Source: Cladocopium goreaui (lineage: Eukaryota; Sar; Dinophyceae; Suessiales; Symbiodiniaceae). From it: a DNA stretch of 64,000 nucleotides. A program made the translations under genes and the position numbers. The stretch spans positions 437,028 to 501,027 of the forward strand of contig CAMXCT020003646.1 of NCBI GenBank assembly GCA_947184155.2, in the 5' to 3' direction. Numbering within the stretch: position 1 is the stretch's first letter; each line of letters opens with the position of its first letter. Under the pieces are notes generated by a model. That model worked only from the letters and a program-made list of their open reading frames with translations. It ran no database searches and had not been told where the DNA came from. Shown here in pieces: positions 1 to 11,747 of this stretch.

Positions 1-939
1 CTGGAGCAGAATCAGAGGGAGATCCAAGCGGCCTGCCCCAAAGGAAAGCGCGAGCCCTTGGCGGTCCACCACACATGAAACCAACGCTTGAGGATGCGAA
101 CGTGGCATGTTGAAAAGATATCCACAAGCATCACCCAAACAATGCTGTTTGCAAGTGGAATGCCATCAGTCGTCGTTCTCCACGAAAGGACTCCAGTGGT
201 GGCAACCTGGCCCGTCATGTCAAGGCCAAAGGGAGATCGGGCGATCGCTAGGAGTTGGTTGTTTCAACTCCCTGAAAATATGAGTCAACTTTCCAGATGA
301 GCTCCGGGATCGGCCATGAACGCTGCCAGCATGGCGTACTCCTATCATGAAATCTTTATACTCACAAGCGACCAAACGACCATGAAGTCAACCTCCAATA
401 TGAGTGAACTGGGGGTCATCATGCCAACTAAGGCGAAATGTTTGAAACCATCCGTAAGGCTGCCTAGGCACGATATCCCAGGCACTTTGGCCATTGGAAC
501 TGTAAGGAAGAGGCAACCGACCACGGCAACAGCACCCAACGCACAAGTGAAACGGACTGGCCCCAGCATGGCTTCGAAAGTTGGAGGCTTGCTTCAAAAC
601 TTCAAGCCTCTCGCTTTGAGCCCGTGATTGCGCACACAGTTTGTCCGCAATTGAGTTGCTAAGTAACCTCGCCACTCTCATGAATGCATATGCAAACTCT
701 CAGGATGTGCAGCCTGACAGCCTCAAGATGGGCACCGGCAACAAATGGCTGGATTTGAGCCTGAACTGCCTGCTGCGGAAATGGCAAGTTACAGCCGTTG
801 TGCTGACATAGTTGCCACAGGTTAGGTGAATCGGGTCAATCCGGTGAATAACTTATATATAGTATCTCAATCGTGTGATTTTTGCCGGAGCTTCTCGGGC
901 ATGTCTAGGCAAATACATAAGTGAACAAACACAATGTCA
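1..939. other. No recognised gene
   Basis: I recognise no gene here. Minus-strand frames at 345-569 and 12-218 contain hydrophobic stretches that could be exons of a membrane protein, but no family motif or convincing pair of splice sites was found. Confidence 0.4.
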
Positions 940-1189
940 TTACATCTATCGATCTCTCTCTATATATATACATAAGTGTGTGTGTGTCTGTCGTTGTTCT
1001 GTCGTTCATTAGTCGTTCATTTATTCATTTGTTTCTCTGTGTGTGTGAGTGCATGTGTACCTTGCGAGGGATCAATGGGCCAAGGAGAAGAAATCTTCCA
1101 AGCAACAAGATAGAGAGCTGGTCAGCGACTTCGTTGACTTCTCTGCTGCTGTTCCTAGCAACCGAAAAGGATGAAAGACAGATTAGAGT

Positions 1190-1335
1190 GGAGTAGAGTA
1201 GATCAGATTAGACCAGATCGGGTTAGATTAGATTCGATTAGATTATATAGCTTGGATTGGATTGGATTTCATGCAAATAGATAGATTGCAGACGGACAAA
1301 CAACCAACCAAACAAACAAACAAACAAATAGATAG
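1190..1335. repeat. Degenerate GATTA/AGATC-type simple sequence
   Basis: Irregular tandem of 5-6 bp units (gatta, gatca, gatcg) followed by an (aaac)n run and tagatagat. It is preceded at about 950-1060 by short TA and TG runs. No coding signal. Confidence 0.7.
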
Positions 1336-1345
1336 ATGTTATCCT

Positions 1346-3110
1346 CTAAGACCCAGGGATTGGTAAATTATCATGAATTGGGGTGTAACCCATTTGGCAG
1401 ATTAGTCAATAGCGCACAGTAGTTGGGGCCACCATGCATCCAACTTCTTTCATTTGGGGCCAACCGTATATTGCAACAACTTTGATTGCTGGATGATTCC
1501 TTTTACAAAAGTACCCATCCTGGAGAAAATGGACTTGGACCATTCCAAAAACGAAAATCGTCCAAACTAAAATCAAGAGAATATGGTTGCTGCATCTGCG
1601 TGATTCTAATTGTATATCGTATGCACGAATAACATGGCTTCATCTAGGGTATCCCCAAACCCAACAGATAGTTTATCATATGGCAATTTTGGGGCATATG
1701 GTACACCTCACGTCTGGACAAACCCATACGATATTATTGGCTGTATGTCCAATTACACCCGAAATTTGTTGCTTATTGGTTATATATGGTTCTTAGCTGT
1801 TTTTTCATCCCCAGTTTTTGTTTCTTCTATGCAGATTACTCGGTTAAGAAACGCTGCGAGTCCCCCAATCTTTGTTGGTTGCCGTCTCGGCTACGTCCAG
1901 TCCCGGGTGTGGGGCACCGGTCCTGTGAAGTTCGCGTCCCAAAATGCTGGGACGGGGTGTTGTGCTGTTCGACATGGGAGGACTCAGGGTGTCATCCGAC
2001 AAGGTGCTGTCCTTGTCACCAGGGTCACACCATGGAGGGGGCCGTGTAATGTCCCAAACATCATGAAATAATATGACACGCAATGATACATTATGAACTA
2101 TGAAATGGGGATCTGAATCAACACCAAATCGGGAGATGAAGTAATTAAAGCGGAGATGTCCTGAAGTTATCTGCATCAGTTTCTGTTTCGGAGGGTGCCT
2201 TGCAAAGTGGTCCAGAAGCCCAGCATTGTCCAACGAATATTCCTTCCAAGCATCGCTTAGGACACGGTGAATCGTATACCTCAAAAGGTCAAAAGGCTGC
2301 CCAAAACCCAACAATCAGACCACATTTGATCCACCCGTCTACCCGCGTTTGACTGTAAGGTAAGGTAAGTTTGATGAATAGCAGCTTAGCAAGCAAACAG
2401 TCTTTTGCTCCAAGGGTCGGCTCAGAACTTGAAGCTGGAAATGCCTTAGCAAAAGAAGCCACTAAAAAATATTGCCAAGACTACCGCATGAAGCTCACAG
2501 ACATTCTGGCTGAAGCCACCGAAGTCAAACATACCGCAAACATTCCAGATCCTATTCGAAATTGAGGGTTCCCTATCCCTCCAACGCTCCAGCCGGAGCT
2601 CCGAATGCAGGGTAGGCTGGGTCGGCCGTTCAACTTCAGCGGCAGCTGAGGCGCGCCCGGCATACGGCCTGGGAAGGACCACTCCGATTTTCGGGGCCAC
2701 TTTCGGACCAAAAAAACATTGGAACCTGCCGAAATTGATGAGATCTGAAAGCATGACTTCTGGCAGTCTGGCAGTATCCCATTGTATTGATCACTTGTAT
2801 CTTTACCTACAGTGATGATGTGTTTGGACACACTCCCTTCCGAGAGACACCAACAGGTCCAAGTTTCGCCAGTCGTCCAAGTTGCTTCGTAGGTGTGTGC
2901 TTTTCCCTCTCATCTTCTTCAGCCACGGACTGAAGAGTACCAGTGCCGCGCCTGTGTTGTCTCAAGACTTCCCAGAGAACGTGGGCATCTAATCCCTTTC
3001 TCTGGTGTGAAATACCCCCAACATGAGATGCCAAAATGAACAAATCCAGTACTAAACCAGACGCTCGAAAAAGGGGTCGGGTATTTTGATATGAAGTGGA
3101 TTTGATTGCA
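1346..3110. other. No recognised gene
   Basis: Mixed-composition sequence. The longest frames (1610-2071 plus and 1844-2314 minus) overlap each other and show no recognisable domain. I see no repeat or RNA gene. Confidence 0.4.
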
Positions 3111-3127
3111 TTTATAGTTCTATATTA

Positions 3128-3200
3128 AATATACATATACATATACATATACATATAAAAATACATATACATATACATATAGATACACATACATATATAT

Positions 3201-3234
<34 letters not shown>

Positions 3235-3262
3235 GCTTACACATACATATATATATATAATT
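3128..3262. repeat. ACATAT hexanucleotide microsatellite
   Basis: Roughly 20 units of acatat with small variants, seen directly. Confidence 0.9.
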
Positions 3263-3359
3263 ATTATCTTCAATCCGGGACCACAAAGTGATGATTGCAC
3301 AAGCACATGATACTCGGCCCCTTCTCCAAGCTGCATGGATTAACATCAAAAGCGGACTG

Positions 3360-3404
3360 CACCACTGTACCACTGTACCACTGTACCACTGTACCACTGT
3401 ACTG
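3360..3404. repeat. 8-bp tandem repeat (ccactgta)
   Basis: Five consecutive copies of the 8-mer ccactgta plus a partial one. Confidence 0.9.
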
Positions 3405-5650
3405 CTGTCGTGCAAGTCCCTGCCTGGGTGATCGTTTTCGTGTCAAAGCACGGAGCAGAATATCTTGACTCTTCACCTGAGGCTTCACATCGTGAAGCTG
3501 ACTTTTTTCAAGCAGGAAATCCCAAAGAATCTGTAGCTGTGGGCTCCATATTCCCTCCCAGTTGATGCCAAGCATCGATCAAAGAGAGCTCTTTCACATT
3601 TCTCTTCAATGGAGAATGGACTGACCTCGTCCAGCAAAACATAGAAACCATTGCCAAACATGACAGAACTCAGCAGCACAACAAATAGTGTAACTGCGAT
3701 GTGCCACGAGCATCACCTGACGTTCCCCTCATCAACGGTAAAGCCATCTGTCCCGAATTCCAGTGACTCAGGGCCACCATCCCATTCTGATCCAGATTTG
3801 TACCGCACTTTTGCCTCCAAGACCCCTCTTTTTTCTGGGGTCAACAGTTGTTGAACCACGAGTTCCCCACCCTGTCTTTGGGTGAAATGTCACCAACCCC
3901 TTTTTTCGCCCATGTTTAATCCATCTTTTTGGATGTCTTCGCACCCCCAAACATCCTTCCTCGATCAAGTCAAGTTGATTAAGTCAAATCAACCCTTCAT
4001 TATTATCAATTTAGACTTAAACTCTAAAACCCTCATTGTTACTTCATCGTTCTCCATCTTAGTTGTCCGTTCCCACCCCAATCCGGCGAAACCCGGAACC
4101 ACGGGTCACGGCACCGGTGCTCCGCCCTCAGCTCCGCGATCTGATGCGCGGCGCGGTGCAGGGCCTCGTAGACCTTGCCTCCCTCAGCCTGCGGAGAAAC
4201 CAAAAAGGAGGAAAACTGGAGACATTTTGGGGGATACGCTGGAACCTATGCTAGAATACGCTAGGATTTGGTGAAGCCATACGAAACCATCCAGTTTCTT
4301 GTTTTTTTGGACATGTTGGTCCACACCGGTGGTTTTTAAACAAGAAGATGGGGGAATCAAGCCAGCAGATGGAGAGGTTGAGCAACCTAGAGAAACGCAG
4401 AATCTTAAAGATGCATAACGATTATATTCATCCGACACATATGCCTAAACAGCAAGAATCCAAGACTGACGCACCCAAACGTACAAATGAATGAGGCAAA
4501 ACAAGTGGGCATGTATACTATCAACAACCCACATCGCGTGTGATTCAACAACAAAGTATTGGGGGGCATTTTTCGACAGTAAAGCATAGGGGGAGGTGAC
4601 CAACGAAATTGGGTTGTGCTTACCAGGTTTTGACATTGACCAGGAACACGTCCATTCACCCAAACAAAAATGTGCATTTGATCCCAAACAAGAATCAAAG
4701 AATCCGGATATTGCCAGTATGAATGGGTGGTCTGAACCGTCAGGAACTTGTGGGCTTCGGGTGAGCCCCAGGGTTTGTTCGAACGAAAGCCAAATCAACA
4801 ATCACAGCCCAACTGTTCCGCATTGCCAGCCCAGCACGCCTTCAAAGCACCAAGGCCCGAAAGTTCTGCTGACGGATGAATTCGAAGCCGCCTCGCAGCA
4901 CCAAACGCCACAGCTGTGATCTGCAAGGCACGACTAAGGATGCGGCAACGTAGCAATTTTGCGCAAGGGCCAGCAAGCATAGACCAAGTGCACCATTGCC
5001 TGAACAACTATGGACATCCATCATGTAGAACATGTAAATAAAACATGTGAAACATGTGAAACATGACACTTTTTGAAGGCGTTCACTTCCAAGAGACGCT
5101 GGCCTCCACGAAGCAGCTAGTCTTCGGTTCCAATGCACTCTGCCGCCAGCCGCAGCGCAACTCTTCCAGCGCAGCCTGAAAGTCCTTCATCTCCTCCCAC
5201 CAAGGGTAAAAGCTTAAGGGCTAAGTGTTCATCCAAAAGCAAAGTTTTCAAGCCATGGTTCTTATCAACTCTCAGGGTTTCTTTTTTTCCCAAGTCACAT
5301 CCTTTTCCCTCTGGAAGTGAAAAGGAAAAAGTGCACACTCAAGGCCCCAAATCCAGCAGGCGGGCCAACACTTTTGACTGACAGGTTTTTCTCTTAGCGC
5401 CGAGATGGTGCGACAGATTTGTCACTTTGACCATCGGCCACCATCGAAAACGCTGTTCTTGTCCTTGGACTTCCAGCAGGCACAATCTCAAACAAAGCGC
5501 GGTTCCAACACATTGCTGACAGTCAAGACCCACCCTGTTGCTTTAGGATTCTTCACCCACCTATTTGGCAATTCCATATATTTGATTTGTAACAAGCACC
5601 ATCGCAGACTTAAATAGCAAGTATACAAATACATACTACATTGCAAATAG
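3405..5650. other. No recognised gene
   Basis: Only short, overlapping frames on both strands, none with a motif I can place. There is a small aaacatgtg triplication near 5040-5065. Confidence 0.4.
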
Positions 5651-5656
5651 ATCTAG

Positions 5657-6151
5657 ATAGATAGATAGATAGATAGGTAGGTAGGTAGATAGATAGATAG
5701 ATAGATTAGATAGATTAGATAGATTAGATAGATTAGATAGATTAGATAGATTAGATAGATTAGATAGATTAGATAGCTTAGATAGATTAGATAGATTAGA
5801 TAGATTAGATAGATTAGATAGATTAGATAGATTAGATAGATTAGATAGATTAGATAGATTAGATAGATTAGATAGATTAGATAGATTAGAAGATTAGATA
5901 GATTAGATAGATTAGATAGATTAGATAGATTAGATAGATTAGATAGATTAGATAGATTAGATAGATTAGATAGATTAGATAGATTAGATAGATAAGATAG
6001 ATAAGATAGATAAGATAGATAAGATAGATTAGATAGATTAGATAGATTAGATAGATAAGATAGATAAGATAGATAAGATAGATAAGATAGATAAGATAGA
6101 TAGATAGATAGATAGTTAGGTAGATAGATAGATAGATAGATAAATCGCTGG
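5657..6151. repeat. 9-bp tandem array (tagatagat) with GATA ends
   Basis: About 35 near-perfect copies of the 9-mer tagatagat, bounded on both sides by plain (GATA)n and with blocks of agataagat at the right. The long minus-strand frame across it is a by-product of the period being divisible by three. Confidence 0.95.
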
Positions 6152-6171
6152 ATGGGTGGATGGGTGGATAG

Positions 6172-7418
6172 ATATGTATACATACCATACCATACCATAC
6201 CTTACCCTACCATACCATACCATACCATACCACAACATTGCATTACATTACATTACATAGCATTTACATTTACGTTTGCATTTACATTTCCATTTCCATT
6301 ACCATTCCATACATGCATACATACATTACATTACATTACATACATTACATTGCATTGCATTACATTACGTTACATTACATTACAGTACGGTACAGTACAT
6401 TACATACATACATATCTATGTATGTAGGTATGTACGCATGTACGTATGTACGTATGTACGTATGTACGTATGTACGTTTGTACGTATGTACGTATGTCCG
6501 TATGTCCGTATGCACGTATGCACGTATGTACGTATGTACGTATGTACGTATGTACGTATGTACGTACGTATGTACGTATGTCCGTATGTCTGTATGCACG
6601 TATGCACGTATGTACGTATATGTACGTATGTACGTATGTACGTATGTACGTATGTAGGTACGTACGTACGTACGTATGCATGTATGCATGTATGCATGTA
6701 TGCATGTATGCATGCATGCATGCATGTATGCATGTATGCATGTATGCATGCATGGATGTATGTATGTATGCATGCATGTATGCATCTATGCATCTATGCA
6801 TCTATGCATCTATGCATCTATGCATCTATGCATCTATGCATGCATGCATGCATGCATGTATGCATGTATGTGTATCTGTATACATATATGTGTATCTGTA
6901 TGTGTATCTGTACGTATGCATGCATGTATGCATGTATGTGTCTCTGTATGTGTATGCATGTATGTGTATCTGTATGCATGTATGTATGTATGTATTTATG
7001 TATGTATGTATGTATGTACGTATGTATGTACCTATGTATGCACGTATGTACGTAGGTACGTACGTACGTACGTATGTACGTAGTACGTATGTACGTACGT
7101 ACGTACGTATGTACGTACGTACGTACGTACGTACGTATGTACGTATGTACGTATGTACGTATGTACCGTACATACGTACATACGCATGTACGTAGTACGT
7201 ATGTACGTACGTATGTACGTACGTATGTACGTATACGTACGTATGTACGTATGCACGTATGTACGTATGTACGTATGTACGTATGTACGTATGTACGTAT
7301 GTACGTACGTAACGTATGTACGTATACGTACGTATGTACGTATGTACGTATGTACGTATGTACGTATGTACGTATGTACGTATGTACGTATGTACGTACG
7401 TATGTACGTATGTACGTA
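6172..7418. repeat. Compound CATAC / CATTA / TATG-TACG array, 1.2 kb
   Basis: It starts as a 5-bp (catac) run, passes through (cattaca) and then becomes a long (tatg/tacg/tgca) tetranucleotide array in which GTAC and GTAT blocks alternate. Frames are open on both strands (Met/Tyr/Val/Cys repeats) and are not genes. The same array resumes at 8059, so 7419-8058 is an insertion. Confidence 0.95.
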
Positions 7419-8058
7419 CTTGGAGGCTCGGGGGCGGTCGGCGGTTATATAGGGGACATACTAGGTACATACGGCACTTACTATTTGGATACAGCGCTTA
7501 CAGTATGTCACTTTGTGGACTTACTGGGACAGCACTTAGCGCACTTACATAAGTGGCTTACAGCACTTACCTAAGTCTGCGAGGGCTTTTGTGTTTCCGC
7601 AACACGCAATTTGGATTTTTGCGCTTCCACGAAAACTTGCAACGGAATTTTGCGTTTCCACCAAAACCACATTCAGAATTTTGTGTTTCCACCAAATATG
7701 AAACGGGATTTTGTGTTTCCGCAAATTTTTGTAAGTGCACTTAGCCTAGATACGTAAGTAGCGTAAGTCCTTTGCAAGACTTAGGCCACTTAGGGCCTAA
7801 GCTGCCTATCTCACTTAGCCCACATACGCTAAGTGGTTAGTCAAGTGCCATAAACTGCGTAATCATTTATGGAACATAATATATAGTAAGCCGAAAACTG
7901 TAACTACTTACGTAAGTGACTTAGAGACAGCAGACCGCTTAGCACCACTTCTAAGGTAACTTAGCACCACTTATAAGGTAGGTTACAGCACTTAGTAAGT
8001 AGGTTATAAAAGTGCTCTAACCTTGCTATGTACTTATAACCGCCCCCGGCCCTCCAAG
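7419..8058. mobile_element. MITE-like element inserted in a microsatellite
   Basis: A 640-bp block unlike its surroundings splits one continuous TACG/TATG array. Its ends are inverted repeats: cttggaggctcgggggcgg at the left, and the reverse complement of ccgcccccggccctccaag at the right, with one or two indels, followed by ttata. A TA dinucleotide lies immediately outside both ends, as expected for a Tc1/mariner-like TA target duplication (inference). The interior has no transposase. It carries many short acttag/taagt motifs and three imperfect copies of a unit around ttttgygtttccac at about 7616-7725. A non-autonomous DNA transposon is the best reading; the superfamily is not proven. Confidence 0.75.
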
Positions 8059-8185
8059 TATGTACGTATGTACGTATGTACGTACGTATGTACGTACGTA
8101 TGTACGTACATGCGTGCATGCGTACGTATGTATGTATGTATGTATGTATGTATGTATGTATGTATGTATGTATGTATGTATGTAT
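8059..8185. repeat. Continuation of TACG/TATG array
   Basis: The same tetranucleotide array as 6172-7418, continuing after the inserted element and ending as pure (TATG)n. Confidence 0.95.
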
Positions 8186-8548
8186 TCATCTACAGTATTT
8201 TAATCTATGTGCAAATACTATATACATTATATATCAGTTGTGGATCACAAAGTTCCACCCTTCATATCTCAACAGCTTTGGACCTCAGCCAGGTGACATC
8301 GCCTGCCACGGCCGCGGCCACGCGGCTGTGGGGCCGCCTTCCCACACGGCGGTGCAGCGTGACTGGGCTCCTGGTGGCCCAATGGGGTGTCACAGACTGA
8401 TGGTGTCGATGGAGGTGTCTCCTTTTGCTCGCTCTGCTCGCCTGCTCGCTCTGTATCACTGTACATTTCAGCAGTTCGCTGTGCATAGTCTTTACACTGT
8501 ACAAGTTCATTCATGCAACGGATGCGCTGGACGCAGCCAGCATGCAGC

Positions 8549-9913
8549 TTACCTATACCTGCACAATCTATCTAGTCCATAACAATCAAATGCCAGCTGC
8601 TTCAAGACTTGAAGCTTGGTTTGCTTTGATGGCAATTGTTGTTGTCCTTGAAGTATATTTTTAACCTGAAAACCACGGTATGACGGCGGCAATTTGCGAG
8701 CCATCCTTGAAGATCGAGACACGCCGCCAGAAGATGACGCGAATCTTGCGAGTCTGCTGCGGCGCACATTGCCTTTGGAAGCCTCCCATTTCTTGTTTTG
8801 GCCTTTGCGCAGCTGATAGCAGGTCACAAATGAATCTGTCTCAAGTGGAGAATCATTGAGGGATGGGCAGCACAATGGACACCAGCAGTCTTGTGTGTAG
8901 ACCCTCTCTTCATCAAAGCATCTTTGATCGTAGCGAAGAATTTGGCGTCTTGCTGCCAAGAAGTCCTTGTCCCAGGCATGACCAACCTTTGGAATCTGCC
9001 GGGAGAAGGTGAAAAAGGCTGTTGGCCAACCTGCCCAAAGATCCCCTCCAAAAGCTTCAGTCAAGGCTGGATCCATCCCGGACTTCTCCAAGATCCTCTT
9101 CTGACACAAGGACGCACCTGCACGCGCCAACAATGCCAGCTCGATCGCCGCCTGCGACAACTTCAGTCGTGCTTCTTCCAAGGGAAGAAGGCCTGTAGCA
9201 CTTTGGATGTTGGTATCTCGAAATATGCAACAGGTCCGGCCAAGATCTAAGTCTTCCTGAAGTGGACGAGCATTCACGTCATTCACTTTGGAGCAAGCGT
9301 GGAAAAAGTTCAAGGCCGAGACGAGAGCATCGTCCCCGTTGGGCAATTGTTGTTGTGGGTTTGCTCCGAGCTGTAGCAAGTGTTTTATCTGCTTGCTCAG
9401 ACCACGCCTACAGGCAGTGAGCAGGGGAGTGTAGCCATCATTGGAGGGGCTGTTAACGCAAGCACCACCTGCAAGCAGCGAATCCATGAATATTTCAATG
9501 ACAAAAGAACACGGATTCTTGAGCAACAATTCCAACATGTTGTCGCCATCATAGTCGAAGTCCACCTCTCCATTCAGAACGGCATGCTTGTCATCACGGT
9601 TGATTTTGCTGAAACCAGGAAAAGTTTGGCTTTTGAAAACCGACCACAGTTTCTTGCTGCGCTCTTTCACGTCAGTGGCTTCAACCGCCAGCGCAATGAG
9701 TTCCACCGTTTCGGCCTCTGCTCCAACCAACTCCTTGATCAAACCTCCATTGTTGACAACCATGCCACCATGAATCAGCCGCAACTGCCACTTTCGAATG
9801 CCCAGAGCTTCACCCACCTTTTGCCTCAGCAGCGCTATGGGTTCCTCAGCACCAAGCAGCAAATCCACCTGGCGCCCGGACATGGTTGTGGCTCGGACCT
9901 GAAGTTCTGCCAT
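8549..9913 (-). CDS. Ubiquitin-like domain / ankyrin-repeat protein, intronless
   Basis: A single open frame of 454 codons. I chose the ATG at 9913 because an in-frame TAG lies 36 bases upstream and the context gccgccATGg is an ideal start context. Residues about 3-78 form a ubiquitin-like fold by pattern (LIHGG near residue 47). Residues about 110-200 contain ankyrin-type repeats, the clearest being DGYTPLLTACRRG followed by HLLQLGAN. The rest is basic and unrecognised, with two Cys pairs (CWCPLCC) near residue 340. Proteins with an N-terminal ubiquitin-like domain and ankyrin repeats are common in dinoflagellate predictions; the substrate is unknown. The stop TAA sits in AGGTAAG, which could also be a splice donor, so a downstream exon is possible. 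The lack of introns beside intron-rich neighbours, plus the leader relic at 9959-9968, suggests a retrogene. Confidence 0.75.
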   Translation of the reverse strand: MAELQVRATTMSGRQVDLLLGAEEPIALLRQKVGEALGIRKWQLRLIHGGMVVNNGGLIKELVGAEAETVELIALAVEATDVKERSKKLWSVFKSQTFPGFSKINRDDKHAVLNGEVDFDYDGDNMLELLLKNPCSFVIEIFMDSLLAGGACVNSPSNDGYTPLLTACRRGLSKQIKHLLQLGANPQQQLPNGDDALVSALNFFHACSKVNDVNARPLQEDLDLGRTCCIFRDTNIQSATGLLPLEEARLKLSQAAIELALLARAGASLCQKRILEKSGMDPALTEAFGGDLWAGWPTAFFTFSRQIPKVGHAWDKDFLAARRQILRYDQRCFDEERVYTQDCWCPLCCPSLNDSPLETDSFVTCYQLRKGQNKKWEASKGNVRRSRLARFASSSGGVSRSSRMARKLPPSYRGFQVKNILQGQQQLPSKQTKLQVLKQLAFDCYGLDRLCRYR

Positions 9914-9958
9914 GGCGGCACTGCCAGTGTCTTCCACTGTCTAAGGCCTTCTGTGCAG

Positions 9959-9968
9959 CTTGAGCCAA
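9959..9968 (-). other. Candidate spliced-leader relic upstream of ATG
   Basis: On the minus strand TTGGCTCAAG, the last ten bases of the dinoflagellate spliced leader, ends 45 bases before the ATG at 9913. Such relics arise when a trans-spliced mRNA is reverse transcribed and reinserted. Only ten bases match, so chance is not excluded. Confidence 0.45.
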
Positions 9969-10075
9969 TTTTTATGATAAAGCGATACTACAGCAACAAC
10001 GCGATAGGGAACCAAAGAAACCCTTGAAAAATAGATATAGAAATCCTTCCTTGGAAAACCTTCCCCTCGGAATAC

Positions 10076-11683
10076 CTCAGAGTCATAGCACCGCTTTCGC
10101 GCTGGCCGGTCCTTGCGGTCCACCCTCGTGACCCGGGGCTCTTCGGGCAGGTCCTCCGGCATTTGCTGCGGCACATCCTTCAGGATGGAATCCAGATCTG
10201 GCGTCAGCACCATCCTGGCTTCATTTTGTCACCGACTGTGGCAGAAAAAGACATGTTCCCCCTTGTTCCCCCCCAGAATCCGTGTGGAATTTGGGGGTGT
10301 GGGCGTCCCCGGGGAATTTTTTTCAGATTTCCCGGGGATTTTTTTTCAGGATACGGGGTCTATATAGCAAAACAGACAACACCAGAAGCAGCAACCATGC
10401 GGAAAGGGTTCGCGCCCCTACCTTTTTCCAAGGCAAAGCATTCATCTGCGCATCCTACATTTCACTCATCTGCGCACCCTAACTCATCTGCGCACCCATG
10501 CACGAAATTTGACTCATCTGCGCACCCCATCATCATATCGCACAACATTCCAGCCTAGTTAGCAGTGGCAGTGGCTGTGGCAGTGGCAGTAGCAGTAGCA
10601 GTAGCAGTAGGAGTAGGAGTAGGAGTAGTAGTAGTAGTAGTAGGAGTAGTAGTAGTAGGAGTAGTAGTAGTAGTAGAGTAGCAGTAGCAGTAGCAGTAGC
10701 AGTAGCAGTAGTAGTAGCAGTAGCAGTAGTAGTAGTATACTAGTAGTAGTACTAGTGCTAGTACTAGTATAATAGTAGTACTAGTAGTACTAGTAGTACT
10801 AGTAGTACTACACTACAATACACTGAATGACACTGCACCACAGATAGACAGGTAGACAGATAGACAGACAGATAGATAGATAGATAGACAGGTAGACAGC
10901 TAGACAGATAGACAGATGAAAGAGAGAGAGTGAGAGAGAGAGAGATAGATAGATAGATAGGTAGATAGGTAGATAGGTAATTAGATGAAAGAGAGAAAGA
11001 GAGAGATAGATAGCTAGATAGATAGATAGATACATAGAAGATAGATAGGTAGGTAGATAGTCAGAGAGAGAGAGACAGAGAGGAGACCTCAAGCACCTTT
11101 CGGTCCATCAGTGGATTCGCTTTGCCATCCCTGATTCACAACAACCAACCTCTCCTATAGGTTTCCTATTTTTGAAACTTCCGCCACCGCCTTGTGCGGT
11201 ACTACTGATATTTACAATGTCTTTTGCTTATGCACATGGATACGGGGGGTGGTATTGCAATCGCGCGCCATACTTATACAATGCTTGATTGGATACCTTC
11301 CTTGCTTGCTGTCTGGCTGGCTGTCTTGCTGGCTCCCTGCATGGCTTGCTCACCTTCTCGCTTCGCTGACTGCCGTGCTTCCTCCCTTGCTTGCTTGCTC
11401 GCTCGCTCGCTTGCTCGCTTGCTCGCTCGCTTGCTTGCTTGCTTGCTGGCTTGCTTGCTTGCTGCCTTGCTGCTGGCTTGCTTGCTTGCTGCCTGCTGCC
11501 TTGCTTGCTGCCTTGCTGCCTTGCTGCCTTGCTGCCTTGCTTGCTTGCTTGCTGCCTTGCTTGCTTGCTTGCTGCCTTGCTTGCTTGCTTGCTGCCTTGC
11601 TTGCTTGCTTGCTGCCTTGCTGCCTTGCTTGCTTGCTTGCTGCCTTGCTTGCTTGCTTGCTGCCTTGCTTGCTTGCTTGCTGC

Positions 11684-11747
<64 letters not shown>

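Noticed and set aside
6238-7574. Many overlapping frames of Met/Tyr/Val/Cys
   Set aside because: Tetranucleotide array artefacts.
8262-8514. Downstream exon of the UBL-ankyrin gene
   Set aside because: The frame is open for about 80 codons, but there is no acceptor at a workable distance from the possible donor at 8552.
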